From Cyphellophora europaea CBS 101466 (Eukaryota > Ascomycota > Eurotiomycetes > Chaetothyriales > Cyphellophoraceae), in NCBI RefSeq assembly GCF_000365145.1, contig NW_008481814.1, positions 128,666-192,665 on the forward strand: 64,000 nucleotides of DNA, in the 5' to 3' direction. Below, in pieces: positions 8,850-18,749 of this stretch (positions within the stretch are counted from its first letter, which is position 1; the number at the start of each line of letters is the position of its first letter). The position numbers and the translations under genes were made by a program. Below the pieces are notes generated by a model. The model was given only the letters and a program-made list of their open reading frames with translations. It had not been told where the DNA came from and searched no databases.

Positions 8850-9776
8850 ATGGCCACAGTAGCAATATCAAAGGCCGAAATTGCTCTTCCAGCATCACCA
8901 GTACCAATTACCTCGCAACAGAGTCGAAAAAAGCAACTGGTATCGCCAGGTCTATCACTTTTTGCTGGTGCCGTCGCTGGTGGAACTGAAGCAGCCATAA
9001 CATACCCATTCGAATTCTCCAAGACGCGCGCGCAGCTACCAGATGTGGCTGGAGGTCGAAAACCAAACATTGTTTCTATCTTGGCAAAGGTCGTTCGAGA
9101 AGATGGCCCTCGAGCTATCTACACTGGCTGCTCGACCCTGATCATTGGGACTGCATTCAAGGCCTCGGTGCGATTCCTCACATTTGATTCTATCAAGAAT
9201 CTCCTAGCCAATGACCAAGGTCAGCTGTCACCCATGAGAGGTGTCGCTGCGGGTATGGCGGCAGGTTGTGTGGAAAGCATAGTAGCAGTGACGCCGACTG
9301 AGCGCATCAAAACAATACTGATTGATGATGCGAGGGGTCAGCGACGTTTCCGCGGCGGACTACACGCCGCACGAACCCTGGTTCAAGAGCGAGGCTTCAG
9401 TGCTTTGTACCGAGGCCTTTTGTCGACCACAGCAAAGCAATCTGTGACGTCGGCAGTCCGCATGGGGACATACAACGTCTTGAAAGAAACTGGGAAGCGC
9501 TACGATCTTCGGCAGAACTCTGCCACAACATTCGCCAATGGCGCAGTGGCTGGCATTGTTTCTGTGTACGCCTCCCAGCCACTTGATACGATCAAAACTC
9601 GAGCACAGTCTGCAAGTGGTTCTAGCATTGCTGAGGCTGTAACCGGCATTATGAAAGACCGTGGTGTTACAGGATTCTGGAGTGGTAGCACGATGAGACT
9701 TGGCCGTTTAGTCCTGAGTGGTGGCATAGTCTTCAGTGTCTATGAAGCAGTCGTCGGTGTGTTCAAGCCACAATAG
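8850..9776 (+). CDS. Mitochondrial tricarboxylate/citrate carrier (CTP/MTT type)
   Basis: An intronless gene of 308 residues, the normal length for a mitochondrial carrier (SLC25). All three repeats are intact, with the Px(D/E)xx(K/R) signatures PFEFSK (residue 53), PTERIK (149) and PLDTIK (244). The second signature, followed by TILIDDARGQ, is the hallmark of the citrate/tricarboxylate branch (yeast Ctp1). That branch exchanges citrate, isocitrate or aconitate across the inner membrane. The itaconate carriers MttA (Aspergillus terreus) and Mtt1 (Ustilago) fall near this group. The gene is co-directional with the PrpF and MFS genes, and its promoter carries two CGGGTAC motifs. It could be an extra, pathway-dedicated copy rather than the housekeeping carrier; a genome-wide paralogue count would show which. 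Confidence 0.9.
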   Translation: MATVAISKAEIALPASPVPITSQQSRKKQLVSPGLSLFAGAVAGGTEAAITYPFEFSKTRAQLPDVAGGRKPNIVSILAKVVREDGPRAIYTGCSTLIIGTAFKASVRFLTFDSIKNLLANDQGQLSPMRGVAAGMAAGCVESIVAVTPTERIKTILIDDARGQRRFRGGLHAARTLVQERGFSALYRGLLSTTAKQSVTSAVRMGTYNVLKETGKRYDLRQNSATTFANGAVAGIVSVYASQPLDTIKTRAQSASGSSIAEAVTGIMKDRGVTGFWSGSTMRLGRLVLSGGIVFSVYEAVVGVFKPQ

Positions 9777-9996
9777 AATCCATTTCATGTAATGAGAAGC
9801 GTGGGAGGACTGAGCCATTGCGTTAGGCATGGTACTGATCTACCTTACCTTGTACCACAACACCTACGCTACCAAACGCGCAAGGCGTGGGTCTTAATCC
9901 GCCGCTACGGCAAGTCTTATCGCTTATACACTTTTGATAACGGGAGACAACTCGGAGGCTACACCGAAGCCACACTGAGGCCAAGACCGCTTGAGG

Positions 9997-10003
9997 CGGG
10001 TAC
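9997..10003. promoter_or_regulatory. CGGGTAC motif upstream of MFS gene
   Basis: A heptamer copy in the context GAGGCGGGTACCAAC, 338 bp upstream of the MFS start. Together with the inverted copy at 10021 it makes a pair 24 bp apart. Confidence 0.4.
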
Positions 10004-10020
10004 CAACAGACCCTCCACCT

Positions 10021-10027
10021 GTACCCG
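10021..10027. promoter_or_regulatory. GTACCCG motif upstream of MFS gene
   Basis: An inverted heptamer copy in the context CCTGTACCCGTCGCGG, 314 bp upstream of the MFS start. Confidence 0.4.
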
Positions 10028-10208
10028 TCGCGGCAAGACCTCCCGTGCGACGTTACGCCCCCTTCCCCAGATCAAGTGGCCCCAGATTTCAACCATGTGC
10101 GGGTGCCAGTCGCGAGGCTCCGCTCCCTTAGGTCGCTATCTTAGCGCATATCACCCGTCTCGGACCCGTGCTGAAAGTTGGAGGTGTTGGTTCACACCAC
10201 CGTCTATG

Positions 10209-10217
10209 TATAAAAAA
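10209..10217 (+). promoter_or_regulatory. TATA box of MFS gene
   Basis: TATAAAAAA lies 124 bp before the ATG at 10341, with a pyrimidine-rich stretch between. A strong TATA element fits an inducible rather than a housekeeping gene. Confidence 0.55.
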
Positions 10218-10340
10218 GCACGCGCCCACACCCGCCTTCCGATCAGAGGTCATCTCGCTTTCGCTTCGGGTCACGCGCAGCCTGTCGCATTGTCTCCAAT
10301 TCTTGGGGTTCTAGTATTCCAAACGGAGACCCTCATCACC

Positions 10341-12061
10341 ATGGCAGCCATAGATGAGAAGGCCAAGCCTACCGTGACCGGCACGGAGATTGAGGAGGCC
10401 GAAGTCACCGTTAACTACACCCCCGAGCAGATCCAGCATCGGTTCGAAACCCTGCGCGGCTTGAGCCAGGGGGAGATGGAGGCGCTCAACAAGAAAGTTC
10501 GCCGAACCATTGATTGGCGCCTCATGCCATGTATCACAATGATGTTCCTGATGAGGTACATGCCCTGTGCCAGGACCTAACGTTTCCTTTCGCTTCTCTA
10601 ACACGATGCCAGCTATCTCGACCGCATTAACGTCTCCAACGCTCGTCTAGCCGGACTCCAGGAGGATCTTCACATGACCGACACGGTAAGCACCCTCTAC
10701 CTAGTCTAGCGTGGCCCGGAAACTGACAATCGTAGGTCTGGAATGCAGGTATATCGACCTTCTACGTCGGCTACTTGATCGGCCAGCTCCCTGGAAACCT
10801 GCTCCTGGCGAAGACAGACCCCAAGTACTTCCTTCCTGGCATCATGTTGTGCTGGAGCGCAGGCACGATCTGTATGCCAGCCATGACCAACGGCGTCGGC
10901 TTCTGCGTTGCCAGGTTTTTCGTGGGCCTTACCGAGGCGCCGTTTTTCCCTGGCATTACCCTCAGTAGGTCTACCATGACACTGATGGCCTCAAGCACTA
11001 TCTAACAAACCCAGTGACGTCCTCCTGGTACAACAAGGAAGAGAACCCAATCCGCATGGCCATCTGGCACGCCGGCAACACAATCTCCAACATCATCTCC
11101 GGCTTCCTCGCTGCCGGCATCCTCGAGCACATGGATGGCGTCAGCGGCCTTCATGCCTGGCAGTGGTTTTTCCTAATCGAAGGTATTGCCTCCATCGTTG
11201 TTGCCCTGGTCGCCTTCTTCGTGCTCCCATCGTGGCCACACAACACCAAGTTTCTCTCCGAGCAGGAGAAGGAGATGGCTCAATACCGCATCCTAGTCAG
11301 CAACGGAGGTCGTGAGGAGACTGTCGGCGGCACTTGGGACGGCCTCAAGGACGCTGTGAAGGACCCCTTCACCTGGCTGTTCTGCGGCATGCATTTTGCT
11401 CTGGTGACCGCGCAGAGCTTCAAGGATTTCTTTCCATCGGTGAGTATTATCCCTCCTGAGCCCTTGTGAACCCCCATGTTTCCGGCTTACTGACCTGGGG
11501 GCCACACAACAGATCGTCAAGACTTTTGGCTTCGACTCCATGACGACCTACCTCGTACAAGCGCCACCCTACGCAATCGCTTACATCTCGGCGTGCCTCA
11601 TCGCCTGGTCGTCCGGGCACTTCCAGGAGTCTTTCTGGCACATCGTAATCCCCATCGGGCTCGCCGCCATTGGCTGCTCGGTCCTAATCTCGACGCTCAA
11701 CGTCGGCGCTCGGTACTTTGGCATCATTCTCTTGATCTCGGGCACGTACAATGGTTTGAACCTGCAGCTGAGCTGGGAAACGACGCTAGTGCCTGCACCG
11801 CGCACCAAGAAGGCAGCCCTCATTGCAATCGCTAACTGTATCAGCCAGACGAGCCACTGGTTCAGCCCATACTTCTTCCCCACCAGCCAAGAGCCGTTCT
11901 ATCGGCTAGGTGGCGGCCTGATTCTCGTGGGCTGTCTCTTGACCTTGGCGGTGTCACTGGGCATCGTCTGGCGCGCGAAGAAGCTGAATAAGAAGATGGA
12001 TCTGCAGCAGGGATGGACTCCGGATTGCGGCTTTGAGAGAGGCTGGAGACATCGTACCTAG
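10341..12061 (+). CDS. MFS transporter, anion:cation symporter (DAL5/allantoate permease) family
   Basis: Five exons (10341-10555, 10613-10685, 10736-10964, 11015-11439, 11513-12061) give 496 residues. The joins restore conserved family sequence: MFLM-SYLDRINVSNARLAGLQ, then VWNAGISTFYVGYLIGQLPGNLLL, ITL-MTSSWYNKEEN and FFPS-IVKTFGFDS. The order N-terminal cytoplasmic tail, YLDR/NVSNARL, RFFVGLTEAPFFPG and GLHAWQWFFLIEG is diagnostic of the ACS family (TC 2.A.1.14), plasma-membrane proton symporters for organic anions such as allantoate, nicotinate and tartrate. Import of an organic acid is therefore more likely than export. It is the third gene in the row PrpF, tricarboxylate carrier, MFS, and it faces the kappa-GST gene tail to tail. 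The substrate is inferred from context only. Confidence 0.9.
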
Positions 12062-12229
12062 GAGCAAGAGAAATGGGATGAAGGGCAAGGTGCTCAGGCT
12101 CACGCGAGTAGCAAAACAGTTGTATAGCTCATGATACCCACGAATTTTCAAGTGACCATGAAACAGATTGCGACAGCTTGACCATTTGTGAGTACGAGCA
12201 CCGTGTCCATGCAGCACGTCAAAGGTCTG

Positions 12230-13058
12230 CTACAGCTTCGCCTTCCCGTCCTGCTTCTCCTTATCCACTATCCTGACATCCTCAAACTCGACACCCAAAA
12301 ACCGCCACATGTAGGCAAACCGATCACTTCCGAACAACGGTTCCTCCTCGCCCTTCTCGTTCCGTAACCAGAACCACGGCGCTCCAAACGCGCCAAGGTC
12401 CAGCGCCTTCTTGGTGTTGGCCGTCAGCTTCTCCTTGTACGGCGGCGTAGCCATCAGACGCATGATCTCCTTGACTTCCGCTGCGTCGAAATGCTCGCCG
12501 AGCATCTTCGCCAGGGCGTCGGGCTTGGAGATGTCGATGTGCTTGATGAAGCTGTACTCCCAGGTGGAGACGAAGCATTTCTCGAACGCTTCGTTGGAGT
12601 GGCGGTCCTTGACGACGAGCATGGCGCGCTGGGGGACGACGCTCAGGATGGGGAAGAACGGCGGTGAGGAGATCTTGGGCGTTTGGAACTGCTCAATGGC
12701 GCGCTTGAGGTCGTAAGGCCCGTATTTGGCTTTCGCGGGGAGGGTCCACGGTGGCTTGTTGCCGGAGCCGACGTTTATGCCGCCGAGGAACACCGGGTGG
12801 AATCTGTGAAGAGCACATGTCAACATTTGGAATCGCAACCAGAGGGTTGAGACGTACTCAACCTCGACGCCATATTGCTTCAAGAGCGGTCGCACCTTCC
12901 GTAGGTGTGTGATGGCAAAGTAGCTATAGGGTGACGCTGAAATGTGTCAACAGAGAGGCCGGATAACGGGGGGCCTCGTCGTCGTCCTCATGCTCTTGTC
13001 CAGATACTGAATTGGGGTGCGTACTGCAGTCAAGATATCCATCAACCTTCCCACCCAT
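12230..13058 (-). CDS. Kappa-class glutathione transferase / 2-hydroxychromene-2-carboxylate isomerase-like
   Basis: Three exons on the minus strand (13058-13025, 12936-12858, 12803-12230) give 228 residues, normal for the family. The first exon is only 34 nt (MGGKVDGYLDC). The join yields CTSPYSYFAITHLRKV, the family's thioredoxin-fold active-site region with the catalytic Ser in the SPYSY motif, and then VEVE-FHPVFLGGINVGSGNKPPW. A late GAFGAPWFWL segment matches the cis-Pro region of DsbA-like proteins. Intron 2 (54 bp) is a multiple of three without a stop, so its retention would keep the frame. These enzymes conjugate glutathione or isomerise aromatic degradation intermediates, in mitochondria or peroxisomes. 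The gene faces the MFS gene tail to tail and has no CGGGTAC motif in its 5' region, so its link to the tricarboxylate genes is only by position. Confidence 0.87.
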
Positions 13059-14354
13059 AGTGGGCTCTCTACAGCGCTTGCACAACGCAGCGGGGTCCCG
13101 ATGTGGTATCTGGTCGACTCCAAGCAAAGTACGAGTATCTGTACTTTGGTTGAGATGATAGCGAAAAGACCGAGGTCGCTGCTGAGCTAAACCACTCAGA
13201 CTCTATGCCTCGTGTGACGTGAGGCTAACTACCGGGCTAGTTGCTCGATCGGCTTCCTACCACTTGTGCACGCTGGCCTTCCTTTGCCGAGGCCTGAGCT
13301 ACGCTGGTCGCTAGGTCGGTGATCAAACAGCAGTGACTTGGAGTTTGGACGAGGCGACGAGATTACTAAACGTGGACGCCTCGTTCGGGGGTGGAGCGAG
13401 TTACCGAGGCAGTGGGCTACGGCGAAGGGCAGAGAGCAATAGTGCCGTTCTGCTTGTCAACGTCCAGTAATCTGTAGACTTTCCAAAGCCTGGCTCGTAG
13501 ATGCGATGGTTGATTTTCGTTTCACAAGACCTCTAGCGATGGCGACCCACCAGTGCAATTCTCTTCCTGACCTGAAGAAGTCAGGATAAAGCGTATTTTT
13601 GGGTTGTCTGAAGAGCGTCTGATTACCCCATTATCTAGGGCGGGTCTACCGCGAGGTCAATCTCTCCCTCGTGTACAGCGTTGCTTCGACGTGATACCAG
13701 TGAAGTACCAATCAGAATCAGAGGGTACAATTTGACTATGAGACGCTGCACCAGCCCGAGTGCCCATTTCAAGTGCAGGCCGGTGGAGCTTATGGGCTCT
13801 GGGCAAGCTTTCAGCTGAGGATGCATCGAACTCTCACCCACTCCGATGACTAGAACGTGTGTGTTGCTCCCACGTGCTGTGTGTTGAGCCTGTCCTCCGT
13901 GGGAAAAGGAGAAGCGGCACGCACCAAAGCAGATCGAGGGGTACGCTGCTGTGTTCAGGTCCTTTGTCACGCGTCGCGGTATAGATCGGCGGCAGAGGTT
14001 CCTTATGAACGGTTCGTTACCTTCGTCGAAGTCCCTTCTAGCTTCGACATTTATCCTACCCCGCAAACTCTCTATAGACCCTTACGAACTGTGTTGCTGC
14101 AACGTCGGTTCCGCAATCTTGCAGCCGTACATGAGTGGGCATTTGATGTCAGTATTACCAAGACCACGAAGAATGCAGTGTGGGTCCCAGAATGTGTTTC
14201 AAGTGATGGATGTACAAGCGCAACTTTCAGCTCTAGGTAACCTCGGCCTTTCAACTACCTCCTAGTCTGTTGATCGAGTTCCCGACTGACGCTGGATAAT
14301 ACGGGCTATAAATGCTCGAACTGGTCTGTGATGTCATTCGGGAACGCTCGTTCA
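13059..14354. other. Intergenic region without recognised gene
   Basis: The 1.3 kb between the divergently oriented kappa-GST and methyltransferase genes contains only short frames without recognisable motifs or splice structure. I see no RNA gene or mobile element. Confidence 0.5.
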
Positions 14355-15470
14355 ATGACGCCAGATACGAACGAGGCGATTGCAGAGATGTGAGTCGGAA
14401 CCTGTTTTCTCGACTGAGCGCCGCTCACAACATCAGCTGGCAGACAGAGACGACGGAGACAATACGGTCGAGCATCTTCGACTACCCCATCGAGCATGGC
14501 CGGCAGTACCACGCATACAAAGCTGGTTCCTACCACAGACCGAATGATGAGGTGAGATGTTTTTGCATGCGAGCCTGTTCCTGCTAATGACACCATAGGA
14601 GGAGCTCACCCGAATCGATCTCGTGACAGTAATCTTCAACCTCGTGAACAAGGGCAAAATGCATCACGTACCGCTAAATCCCTCTTCCAACCTGAGAATA
14701 CTCGACATAGGCACAGGGACAGGAAGCTGGTGCATCGAGATGGGCGATGCTTACCCAGCAGCCGATATCACTGGCATTGACCTCAGCGCCAGCATGCCTG
14801 AATTGGTCCCGCCTAATGTGCAATTCGAGATCGACGACGCGGAAGACCCCTGGACGTATGATCAGCCCTTCGACTTCATCCACTCTCGGTACATGTTGGG
14901 CGCTATCAGGAATTGGCCGGGCATGGTGCGACAGTGCTTTGACAACCTCACGCCAGGAGGATACATCGAGCTTCAGGACTTCGACCTCGACTACTATTCT
15001 GTGGATGGTTCACTAACTCCGGATCATGCGCTGAAAAGGTGGCTGACGGCATCGTACGCCGCGGAAGAGATTACTGGGCGGACTCTCAGACCTGGAAGGC
15101 AACTGGAAGGGTGGTTGAAAGCAGCTGGTTTTGTGAACGTTCAAGTCATTCGAACTCCAATACCGCTCGGACCATGGCCGAAGGACGAACGTCAGAAGAG
15201 GATAGGTCTACTCAACTGGACTCAACTGTGGGAAGGCCTGCCAGGTCTCAGTTTACGGCTCTTCATTGACGTCCTTGGCTATACACGGGAAGAGCTTGAG
15301 ATCCTGCTAATGGAAGTACGGAAAGATATGCAGTCGCCGAGTATTCACCCCATGTTTGATCTGTGAGTTCTCGTTGTCGCGGCGCAATCGGTAGTCGGCT
15401 GCTGACATGATGCAGGTTTACGGTATGGGGCCAGAAGCCTGAGGAGATGGGGATGCCAAAAAGGCTTTGA
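14355..15470 (+). CDS. SAM-dependent methyltransferase, LaeA-like / TAM-domain type
   Basis: Four exons (14355-14389, 14437-14551, 14599-15362, 15416-15470) give 322 residues. The short first exon (MTPDTNEAIAE) ends at a perfect GTGAGT donor. The join gives an N terminus leading into SSIFDYPIEHGRQYHAYKAG, the conserved block before the Rossmann fold in LaeA-like proteins. Motif I is DIGTGTGSW (residues 86-94), followed by DITGIDLSA and a GGYIELQDFD segment. The last exon restores LFTVWGQKPEEMG at the C terminus. The group includes LaeA, trans-aconitate methyltransferase-like proteins and many secondary-metabolism enzymes, so a small-molecule or regulatory substrate is possible. It lies 2.3 kb from the tricarboxylate genes. 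An unspliced start at 14312 is the alternative N terminus. Confidence 0.86.
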
Positions 15471-15652
15471 TCAACTGCAGAACCTCTGCTCTATCCCTCT
15501 CACTTGCAAAGAAGCAGTGAAGTCTTTCGCTTACAAGCTACGCAGTCACATTGATGATCTTGGCTCTGCGGCAAACGAATCTCTATCACCAGTTGACATC
15601 CGGTGACTCACATGAACGATGAGGATCGACTTCTATCTCAGGCGATGCTACA

Positions 15653-16237
15653 ATGAAAGGCACGGTCAGCCCGAACGCCTTCACATTCCCAGACCTACCA
15701 GTCGAGCTATACGCGCAATACCAAGGATTTTATCAAGGCTGTGATACTAAGTCCATGCTGCGTCTAACCCTTTGCGACGACCTCGACTTCAGAAGCCTCA
15801 GGGAGGTTCTTCCTGGGAAACTGTCTCACAGCGTTGTCCAAATTTGGATCGAAGATGAAGCTATTGTACGGAATCTAAGTCTCCCCAGCAAGGAGCTTCC
15901 AAACTTACGCGAAGTCATGGTTGCAAAAATCCATCTCGACCTCATGACGATACTTTAGAAGGCTGATTATGCGTTCTGGGCGGCGGTCTCCGACGATCTT
16001 GAAGCTAAGCTGCCGGAACACCAGATTCCACAGGTTGTCCTCGTGACTGGGGAGGTGTCCGTAACGTTCAATTGCTCGATCTGCAACGAATGTGACGAAC
16101 AGAAGGTACGCTCTAGCCCCACTAGAGTCTGCAAACTGACCAAGCAGTATTTTTACATCGTCGATTACATGAAAGAGCGTGTGGTCCGCGACCTCTCCGA
16201 CTACAGTAATGCTCCGAGGTTCTTAACCGTTGAGTAA
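15653..16237 (+). pseudogene. Orphan gene with one in-frame TAG (F-box-like start), broken or unusually spliced
   Basis: One reading frame runs from the ATG at 15653 to the stop ending at 16237 (195 codons including the stop), interrupted once by TAG at 15956-15958. The start, FTFPDLPVELYAQY, resembles the LPxEL core of fungal F-box proteins; the second half has a CSICNECDEQ cluster. No other family is recognised. The TAG is either a nonsense mutation or lies inside a 45-bp intron (GTCATG donor at 15914, acceptor ending ACTTTAG at 15958), whose removal keeps the frame and deletes the stop. The donor is weak, so I list it as a pseudogene with low confidence. Confidence 0.4.
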
Positions 16238-17038
16238 TATTACCCAGCATGCTTTGAAAGCACTTTCTGGAGTCGTACAAGGCGTTGATTGCGCACGAGA
16301 AAGCAGCGGTCATCGGCCACTGAGCGGCTTGCTAGCGCTGTAAGCCCTCGCACGTTTCCACGTTGCATGAATACATTCAAGAAACCCATCTTGTCTGATG
16401 CCGACATGCCTGAAGACAGTCACCATTGGCCTAGTAGAGCGGAAATCCGCAGATGGAAGCGTCCATGGTGCTTCGTAGGTAGCTGAATGAGACCATTGCC
16501 TGACTCATCGCTGCTTCGATAGATCGCTCGATAGTCTTACTATCGTTCAAACGTAGCGTTGCACACCACAACCTTGATGCTTGCCGACTTTGAGGGACTT
16601 TGTTATACTGAACTACGTTATGCCGATTGTATTGACATTGATGGTTGGCAACTACTGAAGTACTTATCACAGATGCTGAGTAGCCTCCATATGATGTTGT
16701 ACGGCGGCCTAAGAAACAGTCTCGCCTTCAGGCAGTGAAAGCTCGGCAAGGGGGTTGCACAACGGCGAGCGGTAGGAACAATTCCGCAAGTTCCAAAGCC
16801 GCGAACGCTGCGGCAGCGCGAAGTCTCGGAAATGGTCGGGAAAAGCTATGGCGATATCCACGCTTGGAAACAAAACTGGTCTGATTGGAGACCGCCGACT
16901 AACCTGTGGACATTCATTGCTGTCGGTGTTGTTGGTGTCGTCGAGAGATGGACTGACGTTGACGAGGAATTGACGACCGCATTCGTCATCTGTCAACCGT
17001 GTCTTCTTTGTGCACGCCCCGTGTGAGGTGTTCATCAA
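16238..17038. other. Intergenic region without recognised gene
   Basis: These 801 bp hold only short frames on both strands with no recognisable motif. They precede the metal transporter gene. Confidence 0.5.
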
Positions 17039-18495
17039 ATGCCGTTACCGCATTTGGCCCGCTATGAAACGCGGTTCCTGCGTCTTTCGAGATCCCTTCA
17101 ACTGTCGGTCCCCTGCACGCGATCGATAACCTACATAGCTGGCTGCGCTGCTGCACGGAATGTGCTGAGACGACAACCACTACCCTCGCTTTCAAGACAG
17201 CCTACGGTCGTCAGTCGCACCGCCCCCCTTGCTATAATGGCCAGAATTCAAAAGCGCGAGCATGCGGGACATGCTCATGGACATGGACACAGTCATGGAC
17301 ACGGAAATACCTATCTCACATCGTCAAACAAAAATGATGCTGGCGTCAAGATTACTCGAATTGGTCTCTTTGTCAATCTGGCTATGGCCATTGGGAAGGG
17401 GGTGGGAGGATACGCCTTCCATTCGCAAGCATTGATTGCAGATGGCTTCCATGCCTTGACCGACCTCGTCTCCGACTTCATGACCCTCGCCACGATCTCC
17501 TGGTCTCTACGGCCCCCGACCGATCGCTTCCCTACTGGCTTCGGCAAAATTGAGAGTCTGGGTGCGCTGGGAGTTAGTGGACTACTTCTTTTCGGTGGAA
17601 TCGGTATGGGGTTGAATGGCATTGACACACTTTACACCCAATTCATGGTCGACCATACGCACGAAGCACATGAACACTCTCATGGTCTGTTTAGCTTTCT
17701 GGGGCACAATCATAGTCATGGCGCCGGCCTACCCGACCTCAACGCAGCTTGGTTAGCCGCAGGTTCCATTGTGGTTAAAGAGTGGCTGTATCGAACGAGT
17801 GAGTCTACATCGCCCCGAATGTATGCTTCGTGAACTGACAGGGTGCAGCAATGAAAATCGCCAAAGAAAGAAAGTCCTCGGTCCTTGCTTCCAATGCCAT
17901 CCATCATCGTATCGACTCACTCACCAGTATCGTCGCTCTGGCCACCATTGGCGGCGCTCATCTCATACACGATGCCTCCTGGCTGGATCCCGTTGGTGGT
18001 CTCCTCATTGCCGGTATGGTCATAAGAGCTGGCTGGGGCAACACCGTGAACGCGCTACTCGAATTGGGAGATGTCACGGTTGAAGATGAAATCAAAAAGA
18101 AGGTAGAGCGTGCTGCAACCAAAGCTCTCAAAGGCGACGAGACGAAAGGAATCGCAGCTGTCGAGAACGGCTCTCAGGTCGAAATCCGAGATGTTCAAGG
18201 CATCAAATCAGGCCAGAATTACCTGATCGATATCGAGCTTGTCGCACCAAGCACGTTCAACCTGCAGCAGCTCAATCTAATCGAAGATGCTGTTCGCGAA
18301 AGAGCCGGCGCAAAGGTCCGAGGTGTGCGTCGTGTACGCGTCAAGTTTGTTTCGTCTGAAAATGCGGGAAACTTGATCAGCGATTTCATCCCGCCCGATG
18401 TTAGTCCAAGAAGCAGTCCTGAGCCTGAAGACGAGCACAACCACACCAACGGCCACGCCAACGGACACACGCACGATCACAAAAAGCACAGCTAG
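17039..18495 (+). CDS. Cation diffusion facilitator, mitochondrial MMT1/MMT2-type metal transporter
   Basis: Two exons (17039-17798 and 17849-18495, intron 50 bp) give 468 residues. The N terminus is rich in Arg, Ser and Leu with no acidic residue between residues 11 and 72, consistent with a mitochondrial presequence; a second ATG at codon 67 would remove it. A His-rich stretch (HAHGHGHSHGHG) follows near residues 78-89. The CDF core has the metal-binding HxxxD pairs in DGFHALTDL (residues 135-143) and NAIHHRIDS (269-277), plus TFGF-type loops and a second His-rich cytosolic loop (HEAHEHSHG). A soluble C-terminal domain ends in another His-rich tail. Yeast Mmt1/2 export iron from mitochondria to cytosol; a role in iron or zinc/manganese transfer is expected here. 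The xylulokinase gene follows on the same strand. Confidence 0.88.
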
Positions 18496-18749
18496 GCATT
18501 TCCTGGTGAAGCAAACAGGAACACATGCCCGAGAGGTTGGCTCCAATTATATCAGGCTGATATCATATGCCCCGCTCACGAAAGCCTTGAGTGGCCACAC
18601 CGGCGTTTTACTCCGCTCGGACAGCTCCTCACTTCTCATCATTCTAACATCACTCTGCTTCTCGCCAAAATATTTGAGGTGTAGTGGGAGGCTACCGAAT
18701 GTCGATCTCCTCCAACTTACCCAAGGAACACTTCTCAACGCTGTACAAA

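Larger units (their letters stand above)
9777..10340. other. Intergenic region, promoter of the MFS gene
   Basis: No gene is seen in these 564 bp. They hold the CGGGTAC/GTACCCG pair (9997 and 10021) and a TATA box at 10209. Confidence 0.6.

Noticed and set aside
3935..12061. Direct assignment of the left block as an itaconate biosynthesis cluster.
   Set aside because: No cis- or trans-aconitate decarboxylase is visible in the window, and the MFS is of the uptake-type ACS family, so only a looser tricarboxylate module is proposed.
12804..12857. Several introns are stop-free multiples of three (kappa-GST 54 bp, receptor 48 bp, kinase 45 bp, myosin 48 bp), hinting at regulated retention.
   Set aside because: With about 25 short introns, roughly one third being multiples of three and about half of those lacking a stop, four cases are what chance predicts.
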